64,000 bases of DNA from Aristolochia californica (taxonomy: Eukaryota; Streptophyta; Magnoliopsida; Piperales; Aristolochiaceae), in contig JARWKL010000004.1 in NCBI GenBank assembly GCA_029961685.1, forward strand, positions 31,377,645 to 31,441,644, in the 5' to 3' direction. This document shows positions 47,901 through 54,067 of this stretch, one piece after another. Every line of letters starts with the position of its first letter. Positions within the stretch are counted from its first letter, which is position 1. A model generated the notes under the pieces. It was not told the DNA's origin, made no database searches, and saw only the letters and a list, made by a program, of their open reading frames with translations. The position numbers and the translations under genes are program-made.

Positions 47901-50900
47901 AGCCTTGTTAATTCGCTGATTCTCATGGGTACAACTAGAAAAGATTTTGACAAGTGCTAATTCAACAAGGAAAAAAAAAAAAAAGAAAAAAACATGGGCA
48001 TAGGTTCTGATTGCAGCCAAGTGATCACTATTGCATAGACCTCATCACATCATCTCTTTTCATATTTAGTGATCACAATTGACATAAGGTATCTAACGTC
48101 TTTCGATTTTTTTAATAATGATGCGACTGTAGGTATCAAATCTCCTCCAAGGGAGATCAACAATTATGCTCTATTCTTATCAACACGGAGGGACAACTGA
48201 GCAGTTTATCAACACAGTAGCAGCACACAGCCCACTTAACACTGGAACATGTTTAAGACAATAAAAAACCACCACATGCAGCAAGTAAAAGGAAAGTACC
48301 TTTTTGTCGAGATCGCCTTTTTTCTTTGCTAATTTCTTGTCACATAGTGTCATCTCTTTCAGGTACCCAGCTTGTTCTTTCTTTCTGGTAATGATGTTGT
48401 TTTCATACTCCCCCTGGACCTTGGAAACATCTTCTAGATTTTTTTTCTCAGATTCAAGGTCAGCGCTTGTCTTCTGGATATCCTTTTCAACATTTAATAG
48501 TTGCCATAAAAAGTGTTCCTTCTTCAAAGATTTCTGCAGACATTTGAGTGGAGGAATTATTTGTAGATCTTTCTTTTTTTCTGGATAATAGAAGTATAAT
48601 TTTCCTGATAAATTCAGTGTAAATACTATTAGAACCCATCCACATGACATGCATTTCATTCAGAGAAACCAATTTCTACCATCAGCTTTAAGAAACTACC
48701 ATAGAGCACAAAAAACATTTGTTTCATTTCAAAATCACAAATAGCATTTCCTTGAATAAACTAGTCAAACATAAAAAAGATACTTAATTATACATATTTA
48801 TTTGACAGCAAATGAGAAATTTGTGTTTTTAAATAGAACTTGAATGTTCTGAAGATGAAGAAAGCCAAAGACTGGTAAAATAAAAACAAACATAGAAGAT
48901 AGTGGACCTAATTAATTTTTTTTATTTTTATTTTTTTTTGAGTGACAGGTCTCACTTACTTTCTGTACCCAAGCATCAATTTCATGGGATGTATTCAGAA
49001 TTAGTCATCAGAATTTTCCCTGCTACACAGTGGGAATATTTATCACGAGATAGGTTCTGCAAACAACATCATAATTTTTCTTTTTTTTCTCTTTTTACTT
49101 TGTAAACTGAGGAAAACACATTCTCATAATAAAATGAAATTGTCAGCTAAAAAAGGTGATGTCACACATGAATATAAGCTAATCAACCCACAGTCACGAA
49201 CTTTGCCTTATTAATCTCAGGGGGGGGGGGGGGGCGAAAAGTTCATTGAATGTCAAAGTCTCCAAGCCACCTTAGAAGACCTAGCCCACCAGGACTATAT
49301 CTGGTGGATTTGGAAGCTTCAAGAGGGAAACATAAACACCGCCTTTTCCATGTTGTTGCCTCTATGAGAAGGACCAAACTCCTAATCACTGGACATTGAC
49401 GCTCACCTTACCTCTCAACCCTCTATTTTTTTATGCCACGGATTTGTTTAATTGGAGCATATAACAATCTGCAAGTTTATATGTTGGAATCCTAGACCCC
49501 TATTTGCTTTGCTTTGCATTCCAGATTGGTATTTGGAGCAAGATTGATCTAAATTGAAGGCCAAAGTGTGTTTATGTGTTGAATACATACCCAGTGCAGG
49601 TGAAATTGGTAGTTAATGTGTTGTTAACGTCTTTGGACTCATCATTTCAAACAAAAAAAAAAATGTCTTTGGACTCCTGCATTATTTCATATGGCTGAAT
49701 CTTCAGATAAGAAACCAGCAAAGGTAAATGAGAACGATGGAAATATCACCAGATTACTTCTGACAAGCTTAATAGACAAAATTATGTTATGTAGGCTCAA
49801 GCAGTCCAAATTTTCTCGGCTCCAAAGGGAAATTGAAGTTCCTAACTAAGGATCCTGCTCCAAAGGAAAATTGAAGTTCCTAACTAAAGATCCTCTAAAT
49901 CCAAGGATAGAAGAACAGGAACAAGAAAATTATACCGTTATGGCATGGCTGTCAAGATAGTATGAAATCAAAGAATGTGCATCAAGTGATTTATAATAAA
50001 ACGGTAAATGAAATCTGGAAATTTTGGAGAAGAGATTTCTACAATCCGATAATATGTCTCATATCTCCGATCTTTATGTTCAAATATTTACAACAAAGTT
50101 AGGTATGGGAACCTTCCCCTAGCGACTGCATCAAACTCAACTTCGATGGAAGTGCCTTGGGATGTCCCTGGCCGGTGGGTGCAGGAGATGTCTTCAAGGA
50201 CAATTGTGGTGAGATCATTCTCTCTTATGCGTGGCCGGTTGGTATTGCCAACTCCAACACTGCTGAAGTGAGTGACCTCCATTATGGGCTGCAAATTTTC
50301 AAAGACCGTCTCCACGGAAAGCTGCTTATCGAAGAGGATTCCAAAAGTCGTCATCAATTGGTGCTCCAGCTCAAGCTCCCCCTGGCACCAATGGCTTATC
50401 ATTGATTGTAATGCTGACATTGTGTCCACAATTTATTGTACTTGGAATCACATTCCTAGATCAGCCAACTCCTTGGCTGATAGATTGGCCAAATTTGGAA
50501 CCTCCCAGCAATCTCTCATTGTATGGGAAAGTTTCCCCCCTGTAATCTTACCCTTCTAAGTCTTTTAATATAATTCAGCATCATTTCAAAAAAAATAAAA
50601 AATAAAAAAAAGAACGAGCAAAAGGCACTGGCTTCCTCATCATTCAAACCCCAACAAAAGAGAAGACTTCAAGACTGATTGCGCCATGCATCAGCCACCA
50701 AGCGGGACAACCCCGAGGAAATCCTAGAGAGCCCAAAACACTCTTCCATGAGAGGGGGACCCACACCATTCATCAATCCAGAAAAGGAAAGTCCTCCCAT
50801 TCCCGACATAGAAGGACATCACTGCCTTAAAGGTAGGAAGCAGCTTGTATACAGATATCCCTATCGGGGACAAACAGCGGGGAGCGCCTCCCTCTCTCCA

Positions 50901-51872
50901 CCAATGGCCAGTGAGTTGAAGTATAAAGCTCACCATGCTCCTCCACAAGCCGCAATGCTTTGTATTAAAATTCCAAATACATTTGAGGAGGAGGGCGCAG
51001 TTCGTGTCTTTAGTTGTCCGAATACCTAGACCACCACGAAACCGAGGGAGACAAACCTCGGTTGTCTTTGAAAACCATGTCAAAAACATTAATCAAAATG
51101 ATGGGATTCAGAAAGTAAGGAAGGTTCATGCATACTTTCCCAATGTAGATGTAATGTTCTACTAGGCCTGGTTCTTTTTCAGAAGTTCTTACTTTTAATT
51201 GGTGAAGTTTTCACATGATGAAATTGTTATTCAAACACCTGATTTCACCACAATATGAGCATAACACTCTTAACTCTTAAACTTGCTGCCCAAAACATGA
51301 CTTCACAAACTCAACCTCCAACGGGATAAAAGCACTTGAGCTTAATAAGCCAAGCTCAGGTGTTGACTGTTAGGAGAACCACCTCAAGCAGCCTGATCTT
51401 TCAAAGACAAGACATAGCTGAAGTTCAACCCAAAAACCACATTACGAGACTTATTTAACCCACCAACGTTGATAAATTTATGATATCAATATTCATGAGC
51501 CCCATGATGATGAACATGCATTTTTTTATTTTTTTTGAAAACATGACATGCCATCACATAATGAATCCAAAACATAACATGTATTATAACTAGCAGAAAA
51601 ATAAGATATCTCACTAATGACTATCACCCATATACCAATTGTTCCTGCAATCGAAGATGTTTTTCAGCCTCATCCTTTTGTTGTTTCTTCTGTTTTTTCT
51701 CTGTGGAAACTGTCTTCTTTTTCTGGTAAATGAGTGCAAACTCTTCTTCTGCCCTAGCTTTCTGATCCTCAAGATCTTCATAGTCTTTCTTGAGGTCATC
51801 AGAACCAGATATCTGCTCAAGAAGTGCAGTAAGTTCCTTGGGATTCTTTGAAGCAATTGACTCAACATCACC
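14931..51872 (-). CDS. SMC1: SMC1, cohesin ATPase subunit (17 exons; 5' exons not in window)
   Basis: Structural maintenance of chromosomes 1 pairs with SMC3 and a kleisin to form the cohesin ring that holds sister chromatids and acts in repair and chromatin folding in the nucleus. The 17 exons listed separately join in frame for 1072 residues and a stop; known plant SMC1 is roughly 1220-1240 residues. Visible parts are [14 protein letters not shown] after the N-head, coiled coil, hinge (about residues 345-530 of this partial protein), second coiled coil, C-head with [18 protein letters not shown] (about 963) and Walker [13 protein letters not shown] (about 987), then [20 protein letters not shown]. 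All splice sites are GT-AG except one AT-AC pair. The Walker A exon(s), about 150 residues, are not found up to 64000. The closest match by eye is SMC1 (Arabidopsis TTN8), not SMC3. The frame is intact, so the gene looks functional if its 5' end exists. Confidence 0.96.
15063..15290 (-). CDS. SMC1: SMC1 exon: C-head with Walker B
   Basis: [20 protein letters not shown] carries Walker B and the D-loop, followed by [39 protein letters not shown] and VYRDSE. The catalytic Glu after LD is present. The donor is GTAAAATT. Confidence 0.98.
15740..15991 (-). CDS. SMC1: SMC1 exon: C-head with ABC signature
   Basis: [20 protein letters not shown], then the invariant [19 protein letters not shown] and [19 protein letters not shown], the ABC signature that contacts ATP bound on the partner SMC3 head. 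It ends LLFSIH plus AG before GTGTTCG. Confidence 0.98.
16756..17135 (-). CDS. SMC1: SMC1 exon: coiled-coil end and approach to C-head
   Basis: [20 protein letters not shown], an acidic/serine linker ([20 protein letters not shown]), then [19 protein letters not shown] and [20 protein letters not shown]. It ends NSVKQK plus AG before GTATGTTA. The acceptor is TATACAG. Confidence 0.96.
17315..17424 (-). CDS. SMC1: SMC1 exon: second coiled coil
   Basis: [19 protein letters not shown] to KLKRQVNSK. The acceptor is GTTCCTAG and the donor is GTCGGATG. It is too short to stand out as an open frame but fits phase 1 to phase 0 exactly between its neighbours. Confidence 0.9.
18384..18553 (-). CDS. 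SMC1: SMC1 exon: second coiled coil
   Basis: [20 protein letters not shown] to [11 protein letters not shown]. The acceptor is TTTTATTAG and the donor is GTACCAATC. It joins KY to QLEYEQ as in other plant SMC1 proteins. Confidence 0.94.
19187..19395 (-). CDS. SMC1: SMC1 exon: second coiled coil
   Basis: [20 protein letters not shown] leads to [20 protein letters not shown], a well-conserved SMC1 segment, and ends SKLKY plus CA before GTAAGCTT. The preceding intron is only 74 nt. Confidence 0.96.
19470..19559 (-). CDS. SMC1: SMC1 exon: second coiled coil
   Basis: Thirty codons, phase 0: [20 protein letters not shown] to RLKPDLQK. The acceptor CTACAG is chosen because it keeps phase 0; the TTTTCAG 13 bases further in would break the frame. 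The donor is GTACAGGC. Confidence 0.9.
19560..21288 (-). other. SMC1 intron, 1.7 kb, no clear element
   Basis: I saw no coding remains. A stretch at about 20482-20777 begins TGTTGAAG and ends ACTAACA like a solo LTR, but the bases beside it do not form a target duplication, so I do not call it. Confidence 0.6.
21289..21428 (-). CDS. SMC1: SMC1 exon: second coiled coil
   Basis: [19 protein letters not shown] continues to [11 protein letters not shown]. The acceptor is TTTATTAG and the donor is GTGCCAGA. GSIREM...ESEASG matches plant SMC1. Confidence 0.95.
21503..21610 (-). CDS. SMC1: SMC1 exon: hinge end
   Basis: [18 protein letters not shown] followed by [18 protein letters not shown] marks the glycine-rich end of the SMC hinge. 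The acceptor is GTTTTCAG and the donor is GTTGATTA. The introns on both sides are under 90 nt. Confidence 0.96.
21699..21808 (-). CDS. SMC1: SMC1 exon: hinge; 3' side of the AT-AC intron
   Basis: The first base completes Gln, then [36 protein letters not shown]. This is the hinge segment matching [20 protein letters not shown] in plant SMC1. The donor is GTAACTGG. Confidence 0.96.
21809..22569 (-). other. SMC1: U12-type AT-AC intron of SMC1
   Basis: The intron is 761 nt. Read on the minus strand it starts ATATCCTTCT, matching the U12 donor consensus (ATATCCTTT/Y) at nine of ten bases, and ends TTGTAC. The branch-like element CTTAAC sits at 21822-21817 with the branch A about 10 nt from the 3' end, the spacing expected for the minor spliceosome. 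No GT-AG pair restores the conserved hinge frame here. Confidence 0.9.
22570..22694 (-). CDS. SMC1: SMC1 exon: hinge; 5' side of the AT-AC intron
   Basis: It begins [20 protein letters not shown] after TTTGCAG and ends AKLVFDVI plus CA. The next intron bases are ATATCCTTCT, a U12-type donor. Only this boundary joins to the next exon to give the conserved VIQFD. Confidence 0.95.
23037..23307 (-). CDS. SMC1: SMC1 exon: coiled-coil end and hinge start
   Basis: It runs from [18 protein letters not shown] through [17 protein letters not shown] into the hinge ([39 protein letters not shown]). The hinge dimerises with SMC3. The acceptor is TTTATACAG and the donor is GTATGTGA. Confidence 0.97.
23622..24035 (-). 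repeat. 3' LTR of gypsy-2
   Basis: The plus strand reads TGATATACCCCAAAGC to GGTATCTTATCA, 414 bp. It carries a run of 15 C at about 23913-23927 where the 5' LTR has a mixed sequence, so the tract expanded in this copy only. Confidence 0.93.
24279..24992 (-). CDS. gypsy-2 zinc knuckle and aspartic protease frame
   Basis: A 237-codon open frame. The zinc knuckle [14 protein letters not shown] sits at about residue 34. A retropepsin-like domain follows with [15 protein letters not shown] (active-site D, with G replacing S/T) and [12 protein letters not shown]. The protease would cut Gag-Pol in the particle. The frame ends at 24279, just before a 21-T run (24183-24203) and the pol tail, marking where the rest of pol was lost. 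It is the cleanest retroelement frame in the window. Confidence 0.8.
   Translation of the reverse strand: MSMAETTKHGMEKRTPFRKLTETEIQYRRERGLCYRCDEKFSAGHRCKNKDLPVMILQELNNEVMEDGDDGKCEQQAEVDRADAHIVEVLLISVVGLTLPKTIMIAGTIGEQPVVVLIDGGATHNFISTTVVNKLHLPLSPTTKYGVQLGTSEALPREGICKGVRLTLQGIEIVEDFLPLELGSTDVILGVQWLATLGRTYTNWKTLAMKFRLGNETVVLQGDPFLHRTLVSLKAMM
25270..25855 (-). pseudogene. gypsy-2 gag, N-terminal part
   Basis: The ATG at 25855 opens [20 protein letters not shown] and a coiled-coil-like N-terminus ending near 25556. The capsid part continues in other frames toward 25050 with stops, so it is degenerate. The start lies about 250 nt downstream of the inner primer site. Confidence 0.7.
26103..26448 (-). 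repeat. Leader of gypsy-2 with two primer sites and an 87-bp tandem duplication
   Basis: Two minus-strand TTTGGTATCA(A/G)AGCG primer-type sites occur, at 26431-26448 and 26103-26120. Between them, units at 26121-26207 and 26208-26294 are near-identical 87-bp tandem copies that begin TGATATGCACC and TGTTAAGCACC. The arrangement looks like a piece of a second LTR end plus its primer site embedded in the leader. Confidence 0.8.
26449..26863 (-). repeat. 5' LTR of gypsy-2
   Basis: The plus strand reads TGTTATACCCCAAAGC to GGGGTCTATCA, 415 bp, matching the 3' LTR along its length. It contains an extra short repeat of the 'aaattcccaaaatrcccctgacccattaat' unit near its plus-strand right end. Confidence 0.93.
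27678..27944 (-). CDS. SMC1: SMC1 exon: coiled coil before hinge
   Basis: Acceptor GCTCACAG completes the split codon, giving [19 protein letters not shown], which aligns with the KEEAGMKT region of plant SMC1. The exon ends with QEKHRDS and an AG split codon before GTTTGTAG. A longer upstream frame ([12 protein letters not shown]) is open but belongs to the intron. Confidence 0.93.
28379..28617 (-). CDS. SMC1: SMC1 exon: coiled coil
   Basis: The exon begins [18 protein letters not shown] after acceptor CCATACAG and ends [11 protein letters not shown] plus two bases before donor GTAAGTAA. QPELL follows directly on the upstream exon's DKK, as in other plant SMC1 proteins, so no exon is missing across the giant intron. 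Confidence 0.95.
28983..29555 (+). mobile_element. TRIM (miniature LTR retroelement) with internal tandem repeats
   Basis: Two 118-bp LTRs (28983-29100 and 29438-29555; TG start, TTTACA end) enclose 337 bp. The primer site TGGTATCAGAGCAGG starts at 29101, directly after the left LTR, and a purine tract GTGAGAGAGAG ends at 29437. The 5-bp target duplication ATATG is perfect (28978-28982, 29556-29560). There is no coding capacity, as expected for TRIMs. It is antisense to SMC1, in its giant intron. Confidence 0.93.
29125..29423 (+). repeat. 42-bp tandem repeats inside the TRIM
   Basis: About seven units of 41-42 bp on the pattern GGGCCTACACCTAAAACTAT followed by CCACTTGTARAGCCACAAAAGA, plus a partial last unit. 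Unit-to-unit differences are single bases. They fill almost the whole interior of the TRIM between primer site and purine tract. The period divides by three, so an open frame crosses some units, but nothing suggests it is coding. Confidence 0.9.
29561..30602. other. Intron stretch, no gene; T-run between direct repeats
   Basis: No coding match was found. At 30419-30465 the sequence AAAACCTCTAGTTC occurs on both sides of a ~14-T run plus aaatg; a third copy is at about 30499-30512. The rest is featureless AT-rich intron. Confidence 0.6.
30603..31745 (+). mobile_element. Ty1/copia 5' part: LTR, primer site, gag start
   Basis: The LTR is 30603-30942 (TGTTGAGAAT to ATTTTACA), the primer site TGGTATCAAG follows at 30943, then a leader and a gag start at 31389. 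Gag reads [16 protein letters not shown], then [18 protein letters not shown], a copia UBN2-type N-terminus, and has a stop at 31572 but continues similar for ~160 nt. It ends abruptly at ~31745, where an oppositely oriented copia begins. Confidence 0.75.
31746..32955 (-). mobile_element. Ty1/copia 5' part, opposite orientation
   Basis: On the minus strand: LTR 32647-32955 (TGTTAGAAAATTC to TTTTTTCA), then a decayed primer-like site (TGTATTAGAGCAG), a leader, and gag starting at about 32150 ([15 protein letters not shown]). EDP...DDLEAEDN is readable further in, the same Gag type as the neighbouring element, with several stops. It is truncated at ~31746. The two elements meet gag to gag. Confidence 0.7.
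32956..33721. other. Intron stretch without recognised element
   Basis: I see no coding similarity, LTR pair or tandem repeat here. An A-rich run lies at about 33520-33545. Confidence 0.6.
33722..34120 (-). mobile_element. TRIM-like relic
   Basis: Two related ~113-bp repeats in direct order (33722-33834 and 34007-34120; plus reading TGTTGGGTGAATCC and TATTGGGTTGAGTG) flank 170 bp. A minus-strand primer site TGGTATCAGACCAGG sits beside the right repeat (about 33990-34006). A G-rich tract (minus GTGAGGGGGAG) lies near the left repeat. The matching target duplication is not seen, so the outer limits are uncertain. Confidence 0.65.
34200..35048 (-). pseudogene. LINE-A 3' part with zf-RVT
   Basis: [20 protein letters not shown], then [16 protein letters not shown] and [19 protein letters not shown], then WTSIIHYIG: the zinc-binding RT connection typical of plant LINEs, in three frames. 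No RNase H domain and no clear poly-A tail follow; similarity fades near 34200. Confidence 0.8.
35049..37199 (+). mobile_element. LINE-B, 5'-truncated, inserted in LINE-A
   Basis: The plus-strand LINE begins inside RT ([18 protein letters not shown] at 35055), followed by connection, zf-RVT (36255-36479, [20 protein letters not shown]), a 22-C run (36657-36678) coding a proline linker, and an RNase H-like domain ([20 protein letters not shown]). It ends in a short A run at 37190-37201. It splits LINE-A between its RT thumb and zf-RVT. Flanking bases share only a short GATGC, so the target duplication is poorly preserved. Confidence 0.85.
37200..39595 (-). pseudogene. LINE-A endonuclease C-terminus and reverse transcriptase
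   Basis: From right to left: [13 protein letters not shown] (39537-39600), [20 protein letters not shown] (39222-39479), RT palm and fingers (38436-38708 NYRPIS, then [12 protein letters not shown] near 38400), [13 protein letters not shown] (38047-38340) and the thumb/connection frame 37180-37983 ([24 protein letters not shown]). A GA microsatellite is at 39174-39195. The catalytic ADD is intact but the frame is broken at several points. Confidence 0.88.
39596..39939 (+). repeat. 5' LTR of copia-C
   Basis: It starts TGTTAGAAGATCC and ends AATTTTATA (terminal CA decayed to TA). TATA-like ACTATAAATAGAGG is near 39750. It is the same family as the copia-B LTR. Confidence 0.88.
41155..42555 (+). 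pseudogene. copia-C protease remnant and integrase pseudogene
   Basis: The protease box reads IIDSRAS (Gly lost) after a stop in place of Trp at 41276. The open part 41566-42009 has [23 protein letters not shown] and [24 protein letters not shown] follows at about 42100, then stops at 42007, 42067 and beyond. Otherwise it matches copia-A and copia-B integrase. Confidence 0.87.
42561..42911 (+). repeat. 3' LTR of copia-C
   Basis: It starts TGTTAGAAGATGGG and ends AATTTTACA. It follows integrase-adjacent coding sequence directly, without a polypurine tract. Confidence 0.88.
42912..43412 (-). pseudogene. LINE-A endonuclease, middle part
   Basis: The frame at 43086-43331 reads [20 protein letters not shown] through to [18 protein letters not shown], an exonuclease-endonuclease-phosphatase fold segment that would nick the target. 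A shifted frame continues toward 42912 with the metal-binding GDFN. Copia-C interrupts at the FTW-type motif and the domain resumes at 39595. Confidence 0.82.
43413..43920 (+). repeat. Solo LTR-like insertion in LINE-A
   Basis: The segment starts TGCCCTAATTTTTCC and ends ATTCCTAACA; the flanks are acggt (43408-43412) and acgga (43921-43925), a 5-bp duplication with one mismatch. LINE-A endonuclease coding lies on both sides. It contains a partial internal tandem duplication, since TTGCCCTAATTTTTCCTTTA recurs at about 43531. The strand is not certain. Confidence 0.65.
43921..44400 (-). pseudogene. LINE-A ORF2 start and upstream part
   Basis: ORF2 begins at about 44064 with [18 protein letters not shown] and [10 protein letters not shown], the N-terminal endonuclease motif of plant LINEs. 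The stretch 44070-44400 is probably the end of ORF1 or the inter-ORF spacer; I see no clear domain there. Confidence 0.75.
44573..44935. repeat. Cluster of TGATCGATCA palindromes
   Basis: At least eight GATCGATC or near copies occur within 360 bp (for example about 44574, 44594, 44659, 44681, 44803, 44849, 44871, 44913), most inside TGATCGATCA. They occur irregularly upstream of the LTR TATA box. This position suggests U3 promoter elements; function is inference. Confidence 0.8.
45122..46692 (-). mobile_element. LINE-C, 5'-truncated, with 12-bp target duplication
   Basis: The minus-strand LINE ends in a T run (plus 45122-45135). Reading leftward: RT connection ([18 protein letters not shown]), zf-RVT ([26 protein letters not shown]), then RNase H-like ([34 protein letters not shown]). 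GGAAAACCTTTA is duplicated exactly at 45110-45121 and 46693-46704, defining the insertion. It lies in the Sirevirus-like LTR. Confidence 0.93.
47240..47820 (+). mobile_element. LINE-D fragment, RNase H end with A tail
   Basis: [18 protein letters not shown] at about 47360 is the RVT_3 RNase H start. Later pieces are decayed ([16 protein letters not shown]). It ends with an A-rich tail at about 47806-47820. It is extremely truncated and frameshifted. Confidence 0.7.
47821..48299. other. Intron end before SMC1 exon, no element
   Basis: A T-rich/A-rich stretch at 47973-47992 is the only notable feature. It is the 5'-proximal end of the 19.7-kb intron. Confidence 0.6.
48300..48533 (-). CDS. SMC1: SMC1 exon: coiled coil
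   Basis: This is a 78-codon exon, phase 0 at both ends. It starts [19 protein letters not shown] and ends KKGDLDKK before donor GTACTTTCC; the acceptor is TGTCTGCAG. It is a lysine/glutamate-rich coiled coil matching the FLWQL region of plant SMC1. The 3' neighbouring intron is 19.7 kb. Confidence 0.95.
48534..49689. other. Intron stretch with a 15-G run
   Basis: No coding remains were recognised. A run of 15 G lies at 49220-49234. AT-rich otherwise. Confidence 0.7.
49690..50107 (+). pseudogene. copia gag fragment
   Basis: [17 protein letters not shown], then a UBN2-like [11 protein letters not shown]...[12 protein letters not shown] pattern with stops. A 30-bp stretch, CTCCAAAGGGAAATTGAAGT and following bases, is repeated about 40 bp later (49819 and 49858). 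No LTR is attached. It abuts a LINE fragment at 50108. Confidence 0.5.
50108..50612 (+). mobile_element. LINE fragment, RNase H domain and A tail
   Basis: [38 protein letters not shown], then [20 protein letters not shown]: an RNase H-like 3' end, ending in an A-rich tail (about 50587-50612). It is severely 5'-truncated. Confidence 0.8.
50613..51165 (-). mobile_element. LINE fragment, RT connection region
   Basis: Minus frame 50724-51089 reads [64 protein letters not shown], the region between RT and zf-RVT. It then continues into [12 protein letters not shown] sequence and stops at the tail of the plus-strand LINE fragment. Confidence 0.8.
51636..51872 (-). CDS. SMC1: SMC1 exon: end of N-terminal head, first coiled coil
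   Basis: This 79-codon exon in phase 0 begins [18 protein letters not shown], the conserved stretch right after the ARNFLVFQ-type segment of SMC1 heads, and ends LRLQEQL. The acceptor is ATGCTGCAG and the donor is GTATATGG. No upstream exon is visible between here and 64000. Confidence 0.96.
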
Positions 51873-53286
51873 CTGCAGCATGAAATCTTATACAGAATGA
51901 GCTCCAAAGACATCCCTCTCAGCATGCAGATGGTAGAAAAGCCACAAATTTTCTGATGCTCCAAATTCAAGTATTCCCAAGCTGTTGTTTAAGATAGCAA
52001 GATCATGCATTCACATGCAATATGCTGGTAATGTCAAAAAATAAATCCTTACATGATAATGCATACATCACATCAAAGCATCCTTGAATGATAATGCATA
52101 TATCATGCCAACGCTTGGATGACAATGCGTGCATCATGCCACATAAAAGGCATAGCATGATAGGAAAAGAAGACATAGGTTCAGATTATACTATATACAT
52201 CTTTACTTGACCTACATGCAGCTATCATTCCAGATGCCAACTAGCCACTGTAAAAATAAAAAAGAGAGAGAAAAACAAAAAGTTTCTAAGAGACGACCTA
52301 TACTTGTCAAAGTAACCACGAAAAGAGAAAATAAAAATTTCAGTCGTAATTTTTACACCTATAATTCTTTCTCAAAAAAAAATTACACTTATAAGGCAGC
52401 TTTACAAGGAATTTAATGACAATGAGTAGAGAATCCAAGCTTCCACCAAGAATTTGCAGGTTTCACTCTTGTTTAGGTATGTAGAAAGAATACAGATGTT
52501 ACTTTCCTATCTCCAAAAAAGATGTGCATCTCAACAGACGTTACATTTTGAAGAGGTTCCATGGTAAGATTCATGTTCAATGGACTCCAGATTTGAGTTT
52601 GTTCCTCCATAACCTCATACTGGTTTTTATAGCTATGTGCTTCCAACATTGCCTCCAGCTCCCTTGACCCCTCTGGATCATATTTCTCTTGCAGATTCAC
52701 CTACACAGGTTTACTATCAATGAGACAAGGGTTTGGATAGTGAAGAAAACAGAGTAGAACAGCCCTCTAAACCATCTCCTTCTCTGTATGGAAACATACT
52801 CAATATAATGATCTGGTTATCTGTATTGTTCCACGGCAAGGCAAAGATCCTACACTGTACATCTTATGTCAACATTGGTTCTCATCAGAATACAAAATCA
52901 CAAGCAGAATTATTTTGTTCTGCATTCTATTTGAAAGGACTCTTCTGTACGGCAACTCATCTCTTTCAATCCTCCACTGTCTCTTTCTTTTTGCATCCAG
53001 TACATATACACACCCTAGTTTCTGGGTTAGTTGATTTTCTGGATATTATCTAACCAAAAAAAGCCCAGGCCTCATGGTGGGATTCAAAACCTTCATCAAA
53101 CTATGACAACGGATATGATGATTGAAGAATGGTTTAAAAATGTAATCTTCCTGGAGGATACATCACACTTTCACCAGATGTGAGGATTTAGTGGGACTAG
53201 AATCATGTCATCCATAGGACTTCAAACATAGGAGTTCAAACACTCCCCCAAGGCCCAAAAGTACAAGAGCGGAAGCCCAAGCCTTT
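51873..53286. other. SMC1 upstream intron or flank, no SMC1 exon found
   Basis: I searched the minus strand for the Walker A motif and the ARNFLVFQ segment expected before GDVESIA and found neither. Direct repeats of a 'gataatgcatacatca' kind lie at about 52050-52140. One orphan frame is listed separately. Confidence 0.6.
52473..52700 (-). CDS. Orphan reading frame of unknown origin
   Basis: A 75-codon minus-strand frame with coding-like composition: NLQEKYDPEGSRELEAMLEA, then HSYKNQYEVMEEQTQIWSPL. Upstream is a possible acceptor (CCTGTGTAG). It matches no SMC1 segment that I know and no retroelement domain. It may be a captured exon fragment or chance. Confidence 0.25.
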   Translation of the reverse strand: MNLQEKYDPEGSRELEAMLEAHSYKNQYEVMEEQTQIWSPLNMNLTMEPLQNVTSVEMHIFFGDRKVTSVFFLHT

Positions 53287-54067
53287 ATGTATCCCTGCCG
53301 CTCATACCATACAGCTGTTCTAGTATTTTTTTTAAGAGAAGCTTTTTTTTTTTATAGAACGATATTCATCTTCTCTCAAAAGGGTCGAGAGAGGCGAGCG
53401 GCGAGCGATGCACCCACCACTGTGAGGGTCAAGCTAGATTCTCGCAATCGCCTGTTAACCTCCGTCATCATCAACGAGAGAGGAAGAGATCCCACTCGGA
53501 GATGCAAGCAGGAGCGCAGCACCAGCGAACGGACTCGTCACCGTCACTATGATGGAAGTACGAAAAAAATCAACAACTTGGTGGCCAGAGAATACAGACA
53601 GAAGAGACCCTTCACTGGCGACAGCTCTAAGAGACTCAATCAACCTGATCGGGAGGATTTTCACTCTGACAGTTCGGATCATCGCGTTTTAGATAGAGAG
53701 CACAGGCATCGTAGAGTTGGCATATAGTGCAACACTCCAAGGACCGCCAAGCTAGAAAAAGAAGATGATGATTGGACGATTGTTCGCCAAGAACCATCAC
53801 GTCCTAAAACTCATTCAAACCCATCGCCCCTGAACCCCAATGATTACAGTATCTCCTATGACCGCGCCTACAAGACCAAGCCTTGTATTCATGTTTTTTT
53901 TTTTTTTCATGAAAGTGCATATATTGATAAAAGAGAGAAATACAAACCTAGTTAAGGGCCTGGCTCCACAACAAAGTGTTGGAGAGACACACCCGCTTTG
54001 GCTTGAGAGTCTGCTAAGTGGTTAGCAGAGCATGGAATGTTTTTCCACGTACAATTTAGCCCAGAAA

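Noticed and set aside
14931..51872. The cohesin gene could be SMC3 rather than SMC1
   Set aside because: The hinge ([12 protein letters not shown]), the [13 protein letters not shown] segment after Walker B and the [15 protein letters not shown] stretch are SMC1-specific; SMC3 has different text at all three.
52473..52700. This frame as the missing N-terminal SMC1 exon
   Set aside because: It lacks Walker A and any SMC1-like head sequence and does not end in the residues expected before GDVESIA.
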